From NCBI RefSeq assembly GCF_902499135.1, contig NZ_CABVPR010000048.1:1-44416 (forward strand): a stretch of DNA of 44,416 nt, read 5' to 3'. Under the pieces are notes generated by a model. The model was given only the letters and a program-made list of their open reading frames with translations, was not told the DNA's origin and did no database searches. Both the position numbers and the translations under genes were made by a program. Below, one piece after another: positions 17,006 through 27,117 of the stretch (the first letter of the stretch is position 1; every line of letters begins with the position of its first letter). This stretch comes from Burkholderia dolosa (GTDB taxonomy: Bacteria; Pseudomonadota; Gammaproteobacteria; Burkholderiales; Burkholderiaceae).

Positions 17006-17962
17006 TCAGGATTCCGCGAACAGCGACATCACCGAGTCGCCGCGACGAATCCGCGAGAACGTTTCGGCCAGCAGGCTCGCGCTCGTCAGCGAACGGATCT
17101 TCGAGCAACCGAGCGACTCGGCCGACAGCGGGATCGTATCGGTCACGACGAGTTCGTCGAGTGCCGATGCCGCGATGCGCTCGGCGGCGCCGCCCGACAG
17201 CACCGGGTGCGTCGCGTATGCGAACACCTGCTTCGCGCCGCGGTCCTTCAGCACTTGCGCGGCCTTGCACAGCGTGCCGGCCGTATCGACCATGTCGTCC
17301 ATGATCACGCAGGTGCGGCCTTCGACTTCACCGATGATGTTCATCACTTCGGCGACGTTCGCCTTCGGGCGACGCTTGTCGATGATCGCGAGATCGCAGT
17401 TCAGCTGTTTCGCGAGCGCACGCGCGCGCACGACACCGCCGACGTCCGGCGACACGACCAGCAGATCCGAGTAGTTCTGCTTGCGCAGATCGCCGAGCAG
17501 GATCGGCGTCGCGTAGATGTTGTCGACCGGGATGTCGAAGAAGCCCTGAATCTGGTCGGCGTGCAGATCCATCGTGATGATCCGCTCGACGCCGGCGATT
17601 TCCAGCATGTTCGCGACGACCTTCGCCGAGATCGCGACGCGCGCCGAACGCGGGCGGCGGTCCTGGCGGGCATAGCCGAAGTAGGGGATGGCAGCGGTGA
17701 TCCGGCCGGCAGATGCGCGCTTCAGCGCGTCGACCATGATCATCAGTTCCATCAGATTGTCGTTGGTCGGCGCGCACGTGGATTGCAGGACGAACACGTC
17801 CTTGCCACGCACGTTTTCCTGGATCTCGACCTGGATCTCGCCGTCGGAGAAACGGCTGACCATTGCCTTGCCGAGGGGAATTCCAAGAATATTGACGACT
17901 TCCTGGGCGAGCGCGGGATTCGCGTTGCCAGTAAAAACCATCAGGCCGTCATGGCTGCTCAT
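17006..17962 (-). CDS. prs: ribose-phosphate pyrophosphokinase (PRPP synthetase)
   Basis: 318 residues. It makes PRPP from ribose 5-phosphate and ATP for nucleotide, histidine and tryptophan synthesis. Class I signatures: [10 protein letters not shown] near residue 38, the flexible loop [11 protein letters not shown], the metal-binding [14 protein letters not shown], and the PRPP-binding loop [11 protein letters not shown]. The tRNA-Gln gene ends only 43 bases upstream on the same strand, so prs mRNA may be formed by processing a tRNA-containing transcript. Confidence 0.97.
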   Translation of the reverse strand: MSSHDGLMVFTGNANPALAQEVVNILGIPLGKAMVSRFSDGEIQVEIQENVRGKDVFVLQSTCAPTNDNLMELMIMVDALKRASAGRITAAIPYFGYARQDRRPRSARVAISAKVVANMLEIAGVERIITMDLHADQIQGFFDIPVDNIYATPILLGDLRKQNYSDLLVVSPDVGGVVRARALAKQLNCDLAIIDKRRPKANVAEVMNIIGEVEGRTCVIMDDMVDTAGTLCKAAQVLKDRGAKQVFAYATHPVLSGGAAERIAASALDELVVTDTIPLSAESLGCSKIRSLTSASLLAETFSRIRRGDSVMSLFAES

Positions 17963-18005
17963 CGTGCACCTGCTTCAGGCTTGGGCGGGAAATGCGGGAA
18001 ATTTT

Positions 18006-18082
18006 TGGCAGGGGAGGAAGGACTCGAACCCTCGCATGCCGGAATCAAAATCCGGTGCCTTAACCAACTTGGCGACTCCCCT
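18006..18082 (-). tRNA. tRNA-Gln (anticodon UUG)
   Basis: 77 bases with encoded CCA. Acceptor stem AGGGGAG/CTCCCCT, D-arm GCC/GGC, anticodon stem CCGGA/TCCGG around TTTTGAT (anticodon TTG), and T-arm GAGGG TTCGAGT CCTTC all pair. It sits between ispE and prs on the same strand, as in related genomes. Confidence 0.97.
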
Positions 18083-18134
18083 ACACTTAACTGACAACTC
18101 CGCCGGACGGTAGGTTATCCGACAAAGTAAAACT

Positions 18135-19016
18135 TCATGACGCGAAAGCGAAGAGCGGATGCTCGTTCAGGCTCTCGGCAACTGCGCCGTTCCAGCCGGC
18201 GGGCAGATTGGCTTTTGCCGCTTCTGCCTCCTGTTTGCTGCGAAACGCTGCAAACACGCTTGCTCCGGAGCCGGTCATCCTCGCGGGGGCCACATCATAC
18301 AACCATTTGACCACCTGCGCAACTTCCGCGTACTTACTTGTCACAACTTGCTGCATGTCGTTCCGGCCGAAACTGTCTGGCCATCTCGCATCGATGCTTT
18401 GCTGTGCAAGAAAGTCCGTAATTGTGACTGGCTTCGAATCTCTTGTCAACAACGCGTCTGAAAAAATTTCAGCGGTCGGGACATGAACGCTTGGCGTCAC
18501 AACCAGGAACCAGCGAGTCGGCAATTCTACCTCAGCTAATTCTTCTCCGATACCCTCTGCGAACGCATTTTTTCCAAAAACGAAGAAAGGCACGTCGGCG
18601 CCGAGTTTCACGGCAAGCGACTGCAATTCCGCGCGCGGCAAATCGAGTCGCCACAGGCGATTCAGCGCGAGCAGCGTCGTCGCTGCATCGGAGCTGCCTC
18701 CGCCGAGGCCTGCGCCCATCGGCAGGCATTTGTCGATCTCGATGTCGACGCCGGCCGCGGTGCCCGTATGCGCTTTCAGCAGGTTCGCCGCGCGCACGAC
18801 GAGATCGCTTTGCTCGGGCACGCCCGGCACGTCGGTGACGCGTACGACGCTGCCGTCGTCGCGCAGCGTGAAGTGCAGCGTGTCGCCCCAGTTCAGCAGC
18901 TGGAACACGCTCTGCAGATCGTGATAGCCGTCCGGGCGACGGCCGGTGATGTGCAGGAACAGGTTGAGTTTCGCGGGCGCAAGGCAGTTGCGCAGCGAGC
19001 GGGTCGAATCGGTCAT
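18135..19016 (-). CDS. ispE: 4-diphosphocytidyl-2-C-methyl-D-erythritol kinase
   Basis: 293 residues, GHMP-kinase family; phosphorylates CDP-methylerythritol in the MEP isoprenoid pathway. [20 protein letters not shown] at the N-terminus carries the conserved Lys, and the ATP loop [15 protein letters not shown] is at residues 98-112. [12 protein letters not shown] is the third GHMP motif. The 3' half is odd: by hand count 18301-18600 is 150/300 G+C (50%), while 18661-18720 is 42/60 (70%). Codons there look unlike the neighbours, although the protein remains intact. It follows lolB by 26 bases. Confidence 0.95.
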   Translation of the reverse strand: MTDSTRSLRNCLAPAKLNLFLHITGRRPDGYHDLQSVFQLLNWGDTLHFTLRDDGSVVRVTDVPGVPEQSDLVVRAANLLKAHTGTAAGVDIEIDKCLPMGAGLGGGSSDAATTLLALNRLWRLDLPRAELQSLAVKLGADVPFFVFGKNAFAEGIGEELAEVELPTRWFLVVTPSVHVPTAEIFSDALLTRDSKPVTITDFLAQQSIDARWPDSFGRNDMQQVVTSKYAEVAQVVKWLYDVAPARMTGSGASVFAAFRSKQEAEAAKANLPAGWNGAVAESLNEHPLFAFAS

Positions 19017-19042
19017 GCGTATGTCTGGCTAGGCGTTCGCGC

Positions 19043-19663
19043 TCACTGATCGAGCACGAGCTTGATGTCGAGCGGCGGTGTCGCGCGCACGAGGTTGACG
19101 CGCTTGACGCCCGTGGCCGGTGCGTCCGCGTAGGCGAGGTAGTCGATCGTCCAGCCGTCCTGACGGATCTGCTTGACGCGCGTGCCGTCGGCCGGATCGC
19201 GCACGGTCTCCGCAGGCGTCGCGGGCGCGGGCGTCGGCAGCAGCCAGTAGCGCAACCCCGCGAGCGGCAGCGAGAAGCCGAGCGTGTTCTGCATCAGCTC
19301 GCCGACGTCGGTCGCGTATTGCGGCTGGCGATTCGGCAATTCGAGCGACGCCGCGCGCGGCGTCGATTTCACGATCGCGAGCGTCTGGCCGAGCGGGCTG
19401 CGCAACTCGAGCGATACGTCGTCGCCGTGCTCCTGCCAGTCGAAGTTGCCGTACACGTTTTGCGTCTTGCCGAAACGATCGCTGTACTGCACCGCGAAGC
19501 GGCCGTGATACGCGTGCGTCGCGGCGGTCTGCAGCACCGCGCCCGACGGTGCGTTCGCCGACGGCGGCGTGCTCGCGCAACCGGCTAGCGCAAGTGCTGC
19601 CGCGAGTGCGGCAACGGCGCGCCGCGCGCGCGAGGAGCGGGGAAACATCGGGAACGTCGGCAT
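19043..19663 (-). CDS. lolB: outer-membrane lipoprotein receptor LolB
   Basis: 206 residues. LolB accepts lipoproteins from LolA and inserts them into the outer membrane. The signal peptide ends in the lipobox LALAGC, with acylated Cys at about residue 28. The body has the LolB pattern HAYHGRFAVQYSDRF, DVSLELRSPLGQTLAIV, LPLAGLRYWL and DGWTIDYLAY. Its ATG shares one base with the stop of the TPR gene (TGATG), so the two are translationally coupled, and ispE follows closely: a TPR-lolB-ispE operon. Confidence 0.93.
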   Translation of the reverse strand: MPTFPMFPRSSRARRAVAALAAALALAGCASTPPSANAPSGAVLQTAATHAYHGRFAVQYSDRFGKTQNVYGNFDWQEHGDDVSLELRSPLGQTLAIVKSTPRAASLELPNRQPQYATDVGELMQNTLGFSLPLAGLRYWLLPTPAPATPAETVRDPADGTRVKQIRQDGWTIDYLAYADAPATGVKRVNLVRATPPLDIKLVLDQ

Positions 19664-21489
19664 CAGAGGTCGTTGATCTGGAAGCGTTTCAGCGTCTGCA
19701 CGAGCGTCTCGTTGTCGGGCTCGAGCTTGCGCGCGGCACGCCACGCGGAACGCGCGTCGTCCTGCGCGCCGCTTTTCCACAGCACTTCACCCAGGTGCGC
19801 ACCGATCTCCGCGTTCGGCTGCAGGTCGTACGCGCGCCGCAGCACCTTCGCCGCGCCGGCCGTGTCGCCCATTCTGTACTTCACCCAGCCGAGGCTGTCC
19901 ATGATGTACGCGTCGTTCGGCGCGAGCGACAGCGCTTTCTCGATCAGCTTGCTGGCTTCCGGCAGCCGCTGGTTGCGGTCGGCAAGCGAATAGCCGAGCG
20001 CGTTGTACGCCTGCGGATTGTCCGGCTGCGTGCGGATCAGCTCGCGCAGCTGCTTTTCCATCGTCGCGTAGTGGCCGGTCTTCTCGGCCGCCATCGCGTA
20101 GTCGTAGCGCAGATCGGGATCGTCGGGGAAGTCCTGCACCGCCTGCCCGAGCCGCGCCTCGGCTTCCGAATAGCGCTTCGCGGTGAACAGGATCGACGCG
20201 TCGGTGCGTGCGATCACCGCAGCATCGCGCGGATCCGTGACCTGCAGATTGTCGAGCACCTTGCGCGCTTCGTCGGTCTTGCCCTGTTTCTGCAGCAGCT
20301 GCGCGCGCGTGATCTGTGCGGGCAGGTAGTGCTGGCTCGTCTGGTCGACCTTGTCGAGCCATTGCGCCGCCTGCGCGTCGTTGCCTTGCTCGATCGCGAT
20401 CTGCGCGAGGTAGATGTAACCCTGGCCGACGTCGAGATTCGGCTGCTTGTCGCCGAGCTGCACGTACTGCTTCAGGTACGCGCTCGCGTCGTCGAGCTTC
20501 TTCTGCTGAATCTTGATCAGCGCGAGCGCCATCAGCGGCGTCGGATCCTTCGAGTCGAGCTTGCGCATCGTCTCGAACTGCTTCTGCGCGTCGTCGAGGC
20601 GATCGTCGGCGAGGTAGAGCTGCGACAGCGCGAGCCGCGCGTCGCGCGACTTCGGATTCTGCTGAACATACTTCTCGAACGACGCGATGCCGGCCGCGCG
20701 TTCCTCCGGCCCCATCTGCGACAGCATCAGCGCGGCCGGCAGATAGTCGGGGCGGATCTGCAGCGCGCGCTTCAGCGATTGCGCGGCGCCTTCCTTGTCG
20801 TCGACCGCGAGCTGCTGCCGTGCGATCGCGAACTGCGCCTCGGGCCGGCTCATGTCGTTCTTCAGCATGTCCTTCAGCACCGCGAGGCCGCCGACGCGGT
20901 CCGGGCCGCGCACGAGCAGCGCCTGCAGCGCGAGGATCGCCGGGCCGCGCGTTTCGCCGGTCGCCCGTGCGAGCTCGCGCGCGAGCATCGGCTGCGCGTC
21001 GGCGGGCTTGCCTGCGAGCACGAGCAGCGCCGCGTCGACCTGCGATGCGCGATTCGAATCGGGCGCGTACTGGCGCCACAGATTCGCGGCGGTCAGCGCG
21101 TCGGCCGGGCTTTGCGCGCCGAGCGCGATCTCGGTCGCACGCTGCGCCATGCGCGGGTCGCGCGTGTCGCGCGCAAGCGCGAGATAGGTCTGGTATGCGG
21201 GCGCAGGCTGATTGCGCTGGAGGGCGACCTCGGCCGCGAGCACCTGGTAGACGATCTGGCTGGTCAGCGGGACGGCCGGCAAATCCTTCTTCTCGTCCGG
21301 CATCACGTGGTCGAACGCGCGCTGCGACTGGGCGTCGTCGTCCGACGCCGGGCCTTGTGCATGGGCCGGGAAGGCGGTGAGAGTCCAGGCAGCGAACAGC
21401 GCGGCGCCGAGCGCGCGGCGAACCGGGAACGCACGCGCGCTACGCTCGGCGGCGAGGCGCTTCTGAAGCAGCTTCGAGGGCAGGGTCAT
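19663..21489 (-). CDS. periplasmic tetratricopeptide-repeat protein
   Basis: 608 residues with a signal peptide (cleavage near AFPAHAQ, residue about 45), then TPR-like helix pairs along the whole length. Clear units include [36 protein letters not shown] and [21 protein letters not shown]. No catalytic motif is present, so it is probably a scaffold. Its position directly before lolB, with coupled translation, is widely conserved and suggests a link with envelope lipoproteins, but the role is unknown. It is divergent from mutM. Confidence 0.88.
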   Translation of the reverse strand: MTLPSKLLQKRLAAERSARAFPVRRALGAALFAAWTLTAFPAHAQGPASDDDAQSQRAFDHVMPDEKKDLPAVPLTSQIVYQVLAAEVALQRNQPAPAYQTYLALARDTRDPRMAQRATEIALGAQSPADALTAANLWRQYAPDSNRASQVDAALLVLAGKPADAQPMLARELARATGETRGPAILALQALLVRGPDRVGGLAVLKDMLKNDMSRPEAQFAIARQQLAVDDKEGAAQSLKRALQIRPDYLPAALMLSQMGPEERAAGIASFEKYVQQNPKSRDARLALSQLYLADDRLDDAQKQFETMRKLDSKDPTPLMALALIKIQQKKLDDASAYLKQYVQLGDKQPNLDVGQGYIYLAQIAIEQGNDAQAAQWLDKVDQTSQHYLPAQITRAQLLQKQGKTDEARKVLDNLQVTDPRDAAVIARTDASILFTAKRYSEAEARLGQAVQDFPDDPDLRYDYAMAAEKTGHYATMEKQLRELIRTQPDNPQAYNALGYSLADRNQRLPEASKLIEKALSLAPNDAYIMDSLGWVKYRMGDTAGAAKVLRRAYDLQPNAEIGAHLGEVLWKSGAQDDARSAWRAARKLEPDNETLVQTLKRFQINDL

Positions 21490-21514
21490 GGAAATCCGTT
21501 CGATGTTTCAACCG

Positions 21515-21536
21515 ATTGTATCGCGCTCGCTACAAT
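21515..21536. promoter_or_regulatory. back-to-back -10 elements for the TPR gene and mutM
   Basis: ATTGTA (21515-21520) and TACAAT (21531-21536) are mirror images 10 bases apart. Each is a good -10 box pointing outward: the first toward the TPR-lolB-ispE unit (about 19-base leader), the second toward mutM (about 33-base leader). No strong -35 accompanies either. The pair also forms an inverted repeat that a regulator could use. Confidence 0.5.
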
Positions 21537-21575
21537 ACACGCACGATCGTGAATCCAGTTTCAGACCCGCCGAAC

Positions 21576-22403
21576 ATGCCAGAGTTGCCAGAAGTCGAAG
21601 TCACGCGCAGGGGCATCGAACCCTTTGTCGCGGGCCGCCGCGTCGAGCGTGTCGACGTGCGTACCGCGATGCTGCGCTGGCCCGTGCCGGCCGGGCTCGC
21701 CGAACAATTGCGCGCGCGCGAGGTGCGCGCGGTCGAGCGCCGCGGCAAGTACCTGCTTTTCGAGGTCGATGCGGGCTGGTTCATCGTCCATCTCGGCATG
21801 ACGGGCACGCTGCGCGTGCTGCCGGCGGCCGGCGTGCCGGTTGCCGCGAAGCACGACCACATCGACTGGATCTTCGACGACTTCGTGCTGCGGTTTCGCG
21901 ATCCGCGCCGCTTCGGCGCCGTGCTGTGGCATCCGCGCGAAGCGGGCGACGTGCATGCGCATCCGCTGCTCGCGAGCCTCGGCGTCGAGCCGTTCTCGGC
22001 GGCATTCAGCGGCGCGCTGCTGCATGCGCGCACGCGCGGCCGCACGGTGTCGGTGAAACAGGCGCTGCTCGCGGGCGACATCGTCGTCGGCGTCGGCAAC
22101 ATCTATGCGTCGGAGAGCCTGTTTCGCGCGGGCATTCGTCCGACTACCGCGGCCGGCAAGGTATCGCTGCCGCGCTACGAGCGGCTGGCCGACGCGGTGC
22201 GCGCGACGCTCGCCGATGCGATCGAGCGCGGCGGCAGCACACTGCGCGACTTCGTCGGCAGCAACGGCGAAAGCGGCTATTTCCAGCTCGATTGCTTCGT
22301 CTACGACCGTGCGGGCGAGCCTTGCCGCGTATGCGGCACACCGATCCGGCAGATCGTGCAGGGTCAGCGGTCGACGTATTTCTGCCCGGCCTGCCAGCGT
22401 TGA
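21576..22403 (+). CDS. mutM: formamidopyrimidine-DNA glycosylase
   Basis: 275 residues. It excises 8-oxoguanine and formamidopyrimidines opposite C. The N-terminus MPELPEVE gives the catalytic proline and glutamate after Met removal; [10 protein letters not shown] holds the conserved Lys; GVGNIYASE is the helix-two-turn-helix. The zinc finger is Cys250, Cys253, Cys270 and Cys273. Directly followed by mutY, so the two halves of the GO anti-oxidation repair system are transcribed together here. Confidence 0.97.
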   Translation: MPELPEVEVTRRGIEPFVAGRRVERVDVRTAMLRWPVPAGLAEQLRAREVRAVERRGKYLLFEVDAGWFIVHLGMTGTLRVLPAAGVPVAAKHDHIDWIFDDFVLRFRDPRRFGAVLWHPREAGDVHAHPLLASLGVEPFSAAFSGALLHARTRGRTVSVKQALLAGDIVVGVGNIYASESLFRAGIRPTTAAGKVSLPRYERLADAVRATLADAIERGGSTLRDFVGSNGESGYFQLDCFVYDRAGEPCRVCGTPIRQIVQGQRSTYFCPACQR

Positions 22404-22440
22404 ACCTTTTTCTCCAAGATCTCCGAGATTCGAACCACCC

Positions 22441-23550
22441 TTGAAGCCGCCCCGCACCGCTCCCGCTCCGTTTCCCGTCACGCCGCTGCATCGCACGTTC
22501 GCCTCGCGGCTGATCGCGTGGCAGCGCATACATGGCCGCCACGACCTGCCGTGGCAGAACACGCGCGATCCGTACCGGATCTGGCTGTCGGAAATCATGC
22601 TGCAACAGACGCAGGTGTCGACCGTCATCCCGTATTACACGCGGTTTCTCGAACGCTACCCGGACGTCGCCGCGCTCGCCGCCGCGCCGATCGACGACGT
22701 GATGGCGTTGTGGGCCGGGCTCGGCTACTACTCGCGTGCGCGCAATCTGCATCGCTGCGCGCAGGTCGTCGTCGCCGAGCACGGCGGCGCGTTTCCATCG
22801 ACCCCCGACGCGCTCGCCGAACTGCCCGGCATCGGCCGCTCGACGGCCGCCGCGATCGCGTCGTTCGCGTACGGCGCACGCGCGACGATCCTCGACGGCA
22901 ACGTGAAGCGCGTGCTCGCTCGCGTGTTCGGCGTCGAGGGCTTTCCGGGCGACAAGCGCGTCGAGAACGACATGTGGGCGCTCGCCGAATCGCTGCTGCC
23001 GGACGCGGCGAACGCGGCCGACGTGAGCGCGTATACGCAGGGACTGATGGATCTGGGCGCGACGCTGTGCGTGCGCGGCAAGCCGGATTGCGCGCGCTGC
23101 CCGTTCGCCGGCGACTGCGTCGCGCAATCGACGGGCCGACAGCGCGAATTGCCGGCCGCGCGGCCGAAGAAGACGGTGCCGACGCGTCGTACATGGATGC
23201 TCGTGCTGCGCGACGGCGATGCAGTATTGCTCGAGCGGCGCCCGCCGGCCGGCATCTGGGGCGGGCTGTGGAGCCTGCCGCAGGCCGACGGCGACGCCGC
23301 GCTCGCCGCGCTTGCGCGCCGCTTCGGCGGCGGCGGCCCTGTACCGCTTGCTCCGCTCACGCACACGTTCACGCACTTCAGGCTCGAGATCGAGCCGCGG
23401 CTCAGCGACGTCGCGGACGGCGGCGGTCTGCCGCTCGCGCACGCGCAGGATGCTGACACGGCCTGGGTGCCGCTGAGCGGACTCGACGCGTACGGCGTGC
23501 CGGCACCGGTGCGCAAGCTGCTCGATGCGCTGAGCGGGCCGCTGCTGTAG
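22441..23550 (+). CDS. mutY: A/G-specific adenine glycosylase MutY
   Basis: 369 residues. It removes A mispaired with 8-oxoG. WLSEIMLQQTQV holds the catalytic Glu51; the helix-hairpin-helix LPGIGRSTAAAIASF precedes ILDGNVKRV with Asp152. The 4Fe-4S ligands are in CVRGKPDCARCPFAGDC (spacing 6-2-5). A Nudix-like C-domain for 8-oxoG recognition follows (RRPPAGIWGGLWSLPQ). No ATG is available upstream of the conserved region; TTG at 22441, 37 bases after mutM, gives the expected length, but its ribosome site is weak, so the first few residues are uncertain. Confidence 0.94.
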   Translation: MKPPRTAPAPFPVTPLHRTFASRLIAWQRIHGRHDLPWQNTRDPYRIWLSEIMLQQTQVSTVIPYYTRFLERYPDVAALAAAPIDDVMALWAGLGYYSRARNLHRCAQVVVAEHGGAFPSTPDALAELPGIGRSTAAAIASFAYGARATILDGNVKRVLARVFGVEGFPGDKRVENDMWALAESLLPDAANAADVSAYTQGLMDLGATLCVRGKPDCARCPFAGDCVAQSTGRQRELPAARPKKTVPTRRTWMLVLRDGDAVLLERRPPAGIWGGLWSLPQADGDAALAALARRFGGGGPVPLAPLTHTFTHFRLEIEPRLSDVADGGGLPLAHAQDADTAWVPLSGLDAYGVPAPVRKLLDALSGPLL

Positions 23551-23677
23551 CGAGCGGGAAGGGCGGCGCATGCTGCGTTTTGCGAACCGCGTCGAGCCCT
23601 CAGGCGCGCTGAGCGTCGGGCGGCAAAGGAGAGAAGGCTGCTCGCGTCCGCGCGAGGTGTCGCGCGCGGCGTGACGC

Positions 23678-24313
23678 TTACAGCCAGCCGTGCCGATCGA
23701 GCACGTGATGCACGGCGTCGATGCGCGCGCCGACGTCCGGAAACTCCATCAGCTTCTGTCGCGCACGCAGGTCGAGCGGCAGCAATTCCGCGAGGCGGTT
23801 CGATACCCAGGTGGGATCGTCGAGACGGAACGGTTCGCAAAACGGCAGCTTGCCGGGGTCCGACTTCTGCAGCGCGTCGATGATCCGTTCCAGCACCTCC
23901 GCGCAACAGCCGAACTGCGCGAGCGCCTGTTCGCCTTCGAGCGGGATGTCGTCGGGCAGCGGCTCCGCGATGCCCACCAGCAATCCGTTGCTTTCGACCC
24001 GATGCGACAGCAGTTCGAACCGTTGCGTGCCGATCGCCTTCAGATACAGCATCCCGAATTCGCCGGTGTCGCATTCGACGATGCGCGCCATGCAGCCGAT
24101 CGTCTCGGGCACCGATACGGCGCCGTCCTGCGCGACTTCGGGGCCGCTCTTCAGCAGACACACGCCGAACGGTGCGTCGTCGCGCAGGCACGCGCGCGCC
24201 ATGTCGAGATAGCGCGCTTCGAACACCTTCAGTGGCAGCAGGCCGCCCGGAAACAGCACCGTGTGCAGCGGAAACAGCGGCAGGTCGATCAGGGTCGTCG
24301 ATAGGGAGGACAT
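23678..24313 (-). CDS. LON substrate-binding-domain protein
   Basis: 211 residues containing only the N-terminal (PUA-like) domain of Lon protease: LPLFPLHTVLFPGGLLPLKVFEARYLDM, then CMARIVECDTGEFGMLYLKAIGTQRFELL. No AAA or protease domain is present, and the length is normal for these stand-alone proteins. Its function is unknown; binding of unfolded protein is assumed by analogy. It is the last gene of the reverse-strand rapZ-side cluster, 26 bases after rapZ, and faces mutY. Confidence 0.92.
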   Translation of the reverse strand: MSSLSTTLIDLPLFPLHTVLFPGGLLPLKVFEARYLDMARACLRDDAPFGVCLLKSGPEVAQDGAVSVPETIGCMARIVECDTGEFGMLYLKAIGTQRFELLSHRVESNGLLVGIAEPLPDDIPLEGEQALAQFGCCAEVLERIIDALQKSDPGKLPFCEPFRLDDPTWVSNRLAELLPLDLRARQKLMEFPDVGARIDAVHHVLDRHGWL

Positions 24314-24339
24314 GGCGCGCTGGCGAAGAGGCGGCGTTC

Positions 24340-25248
24340 CTAAGGTCGGTCGACCTCGGTCACGAGCCGCGACGACGCGTCGACATCCACCGGCGCGTCA
24401 CGATGCCGCACGATCACGTTCGCTTCGTGCGCGACGCGCGCGGCGAGCGTTTCCGCGATGAACACCGAGCGATGCTGGCCGCCCGTGCAGCCGATGGCGA
24501 CGGTCAGATAGCTGCGGTTGTCTTCGCGAAAGTGCGGCAGCCATTTCATCAGGAACGCATGGATGTCGTCGATCATCTGGTGGACGATCGGCAGTGCGTC
24601 GAGAAAGGCGATGACCGGCTGGTCGAGCCCGGTGAGCGGGCGCAGCTCGTGGTCGTAGTACGGATTCGGCAGCGCGCGTACGTCGAACATCAGATCGGCG
24701 TCGAGCGGCACGCCGCGCTTGAAGCCGAACGATTCGAACATCAGCATCAGGTCGTTGTTCTTCTGCTCGATGAAGCGCTTGACCCACGTGCGCAGCACGT
24801 TCGCGCGCAGCGTGCTCGTGTCGATCTGGTGGCCGAACTCGGCGAGCGGCGCGACGAGTTCGCGCTCGCGCTCGATCGCTTCCTCGAGCGACGACAGCAG
24901 CCCGACGTTCGCATCGTGCGACGGCGAACCGGACAGCGGATGACGGCGGCGCGTTTCGGAGAAGCGCTGAATCAGCGCTTGCGTGCTCGCGTTGAGGAAC
25001 AGCACGCGCACGTCGTGCTCGCGCGACAGCGCGCGGATCAGGCCGGGCATTTCGTCGAGCGACGCGCTCGAGCGCGCGTCGATCGCGACCGCGAGGCGGC
25101 GCTGGCCTTCCGCGGCGAGGTAGCGGGCGAGTTCGGGCAGCACGTGCGGCGGCAGGTTGTCGACGCAGTAATAGCCTGCGTCTTCCAGCGCGTTCAGCGC
25201 GACGGATTTGCCGGAGCCGGAGATGCCGGTGATGAGGACGATGCGCAT
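24340..25248 (-). CDS. rapZ: RNase adapter protein RapZ
   Basis: 302 residues. In E. coli RapZ binds a small RNA and brings RNase E to it, controlling GlmS and hence amino-sugar supply. The Walker A is GISGSGKS (8-15), followed by [13 protein letters not shown]; the C-terminal RNA-binding domain contains [13 protein letters not shown]. The start at 25248 matches family N-termini (MRIVLITG); an ATG ten codons upstream has no ribosome site. It lies downstream of ptsN and hprK in the conserved rpoN-linked cluster. Confidence 0.95.
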   Translation of the reverse strand: MRIVLITGISGSGKSVALNALEDAGYYCVDNLPPHVLPELARYLAAEGQRRLAVAIDARSSASLDEMPGLIRALSREHDVRVLFLNASTQALIQRFSETRRRHPLSGSPSHDANVGLLSSLEEAIERERELVAPLAEFGHQIDTSTLRANVLRTWVKRFIEQKNNDLMLMFESFGFKRGVPLDADLMFDVRALPNPYYDHELRPLTGLDQPVIAFLDALPIVHQMIDDIHAFLMKWLPHFREDNRSYLTVAIGCTGGQHRSVFIAETLAARVAHEANVIVRHRDAPVDVDASSRLVTEVDRP

Positions 25249-25314
25249 GGGAAGCAGAAAATCCTGACGTTTCATCATAGCACCGGCTCGACGCCGTGGC
25301 CGGCGCGGGCAGGG

Positions 25315-26283
25315 TTACACGAGCTTGCCGGGGAACTGGCTGTCCGGATCCTGCATCGCGAGGCGTTGCCGGTCCATGAAGTCGCGCAACGTGTCGATGC
25401 CACGCAGCTGCAGGATCGTGTTGCGTACCGCCGCCTCGACGAGCACCGCGAGGTTGCGGCCGGCCGCGACCTGGATCGTGACCTTGCTGATCGGCAGCCC
25501 GAGCACGTCGACCGTCTGGCTTTCGAGCGGCAGCCGCTGGAACTCGCCGTCCGGCCGGCGCACGAGCTGAACGATCAGCTTCAGCTTCATTTTTCGTCGC
25601 ACGGCGGTCTCGCCGAAGATCGTCTTGATGTCGAGCAGGCCGAGGCCGCGCACTTCGAGCAGGTTTTGCAGCAGCGGCGGGCAGCGGCCTTCGACGAAAT
25701 CGGGGCCAAGTCGGACGAAATCGACCGCGTCGTCGGCGACGAGGCCGTGGCCGCGACTGATCAGCTCGAGACCGAGCTCGCTCTTGCCGAGGCCCGAATC
25801 GCCGGTGAGCAGCACGCCCATTCCGAGGATGTCGAGGAACACGCCGTGCAGCGTCGCGCGCGGCGCGAGGATGCGCGACATGTAGAGCCGCAGGCTGTCG
25901 ATCACCGCGGCGGCCGACATCGGCGTGGTGAACAGCGGCGTGGAAGACCGCGTGCAGCGCAGCACCAGTTCGGGCGGGGCAGCGGCGCCGCCGGCGACGA
26001 CGAGAAACGGCGGTTCGAGCGCGATCAGCTCGGCCATGTGGCGGGAGCGGTCTTCGTCGGTCTGCCGCTGGTAGTAGTCGATTTCGGCCTCGCCGAGCAC
26101 CTGGATCCGGTTCGGATGGATCAGGTTCAGGTGACCGACGAGATCGGCGCTCGACGTCGCGTTCGCGACGGTATCGGCGGAAAAGCCGCGTTCCCAGCCT
26201 TCATGCCCCGTCAGCCAGCTCAGCTTCAGCGTGGCGGCGTTGTCGTCGAAGATGCTCTGGGCGTTGATGCTGGACGTATCCAT
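25315..26283 (-). CDS. hprK: HPr kinase/phosphorylase
   Basis: 322 residues. HprK phosphorylates and dephosphorylates a serine of HPr or NPr. Walker A is GDSGLGKS (161-168), preceded by [11 protein letters not shown]; the HprK signature [16 protein letters not shown] is visible. In proteobacteria this enzyme works with the nitrogen PTS instead of carbon catabolite repression, and its position next to ptsN fits that. Start at 26283 (GGAG about 14 bases and GAGAG about 4 bases upstream). The ptsH partner is not in the window. Confidence 0.94.
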   Translation of the reverse strand: MDTSSINAQSIFDDNAATLKLSWLTGHEGWERGFSADTVANATSSADLVGHLNLIHPNRIQVLGEAEIDYYQRQTDEDRSRHMAELIALEPPFLVVAGGAAAPPELVLRCTRSSTPLFTTPMSAAAVIDSLRLYMSRILAPRATLHGVFLDILGMGVLLTGDSGLGKSELGLELISRGHGLVADDAVDFVRLGPDFVEGRCPPLLQNLLEVRGLGLLDIKTIFGETAVRRKMKLKLIVQLVRRPDGEFQRLPLESQTVDVLGLPISKVTIQVAAGRNLAVLVEAAVRNTILQLRGIDTLRDFMDRQRLAMQDPDSQFPGKLV

Positions 26284-26409
26284 GACTCTCGTCACTCCAA
26301 TGAGCCGGTGCGTGCGCGCGGCGACGGGCGTCGCCATGCCGGGCCGGCGCCGGGCGGCCGGTCGCGGCGTGCGCCGCGTCGTTCGGGAAAATATTCCGCC
26401 CGGATCAAC

Positions 26410-26865
26410 TCAAGGTTGCCACTGAGTGAGCAGGCGATGCAACTCGGCGATGTCCGTTTCGTTGTGCAGACGCTCGCGCGCGTCGCGATCGGACAGCAGT
26501 TGCGCGATCTCCGACAGGATTTCGAGGTGCTGCTGCGTCGCCTGTTCGGGGACCAGCAGGAAAATCAGGAGCCCGACCGGTTGGCCGTCGGGCGCTTCGA
26601 ACGGGATCGGGTCGGCGAGCCGCACGAACGCGGCGAGCGGATGCTTGAGACCCTTGATCCGCCCGTGCGGAATCGCGACGCCTTCGCCGAGGCCGGTCGA
26701 ACCGAGCCGCTCCCGCGCGAACAGGTTGTCCGTGACGGTGCTGCGGGCGATGCCGTTCTGATTCTCGAAGATCAGCCCCGCTTGTTCGAAGACGCGTTTC
26801 TTGCTGGTGACGGAGAGGTCGATGACGACGTTCTCTATGGGCAGGATTTTGGCTAGGCGATTCAT
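26410..26865 (-). CDS. ptsN: nitrogen PTS enzyme IIA (PtsN)
   Basis: 151 residues. EIIA-Ntr is the last phosphate acceptor of the regulatory nitrogen PTS, and affects potassium transport and other systems. The phosphorylated His67 lies in GEGVAIPHGRIKGL. ATG at 26865 gives the standard N-terminus MNRLAKILP but has a weak ribosome site; an in-frame ATG at 26922 would add 19 residues. AAGGAG lies inside that extension, 30 bases upstream of 26865, so the start is not certain. A perfect TATAAT is at 27004-27009. Confidence 0.93.
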   Translation of the reverse strand: MNRLAKILPIENVVIDLSVTSKKRVFEQAGLIFENQNGIARSTVTDNLFARERLGSTGLGEGVAIPHGRIKGLKHPLAAFVRLADPIPFEAPDGQPVGLLIFLLVPEQATQQHLEILSEIAQLLSDRDARERLHNETDIAELHRLLTQWQP

Positions 26866-27003
26866 GTTGGCAGGCGATTGGGCGGCCTGGGGTCTCCTTG
26901 CGGCGGCAGACTGATTTTCCATGTTCGGCGATATCAAGGCATTCGGCATCGGCGACCTGCAACGCGGCGACCGGACCGCACGCCCCCCGGCGATAACCGG
27001 AGC

Positions 27004-27009
27004 ATTATA
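27004..27009 (-). promoter_or_regulatory. -10 box for ptsN-hprK-rapZ
   Basis: A perfect TATAAT on the reverse strand, between the hpf terminator and ptsN. There is no good -35 and no TG extension. It would give ptsN a separate promoter, as required by the terminator after hpf. Confidence 0.45.
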
Positions 27010-27070
27010 GAACACAGCCGAGCGCCTGGTGCGGCATGGACGGACCGGTCGCACCACTGCAGCGACCCGC

Positions 27071-27096
27071 AAAAAAAACGCCCGGCGAACCGGGCG
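27071..27096 (-). terminator. intrinsic terminator of hpf
   Basis: CGCCCGG (27079-27085) and CCGGGCG (27090-27096) form a 7-bp stem with a CGAA loop; eight A at 27071-27078 give the T-run on the reverse strand. It lies 21 bases after the hpf stop codon. Confidence 0.9.
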
Positions 27097-27117
27097 GCGT
27101 GCGTGTTGCGACGACGG

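Noticed and set aside
18006-18082. tRNA-Gln as an integration site for a genomic island
   Set aside because: There is no integrase gene, no repeat of the tRNA 3' end elsewhere in the window, and the flanking genes are core genes in the usual order.
23641-23656. Terminator between mutY and the LON-domain gene
   Set aside because: CTCGCG/CGCGAG is a 6-bp stem with no T-tract; simple repeats of CG in this DNA make such stems by chance.
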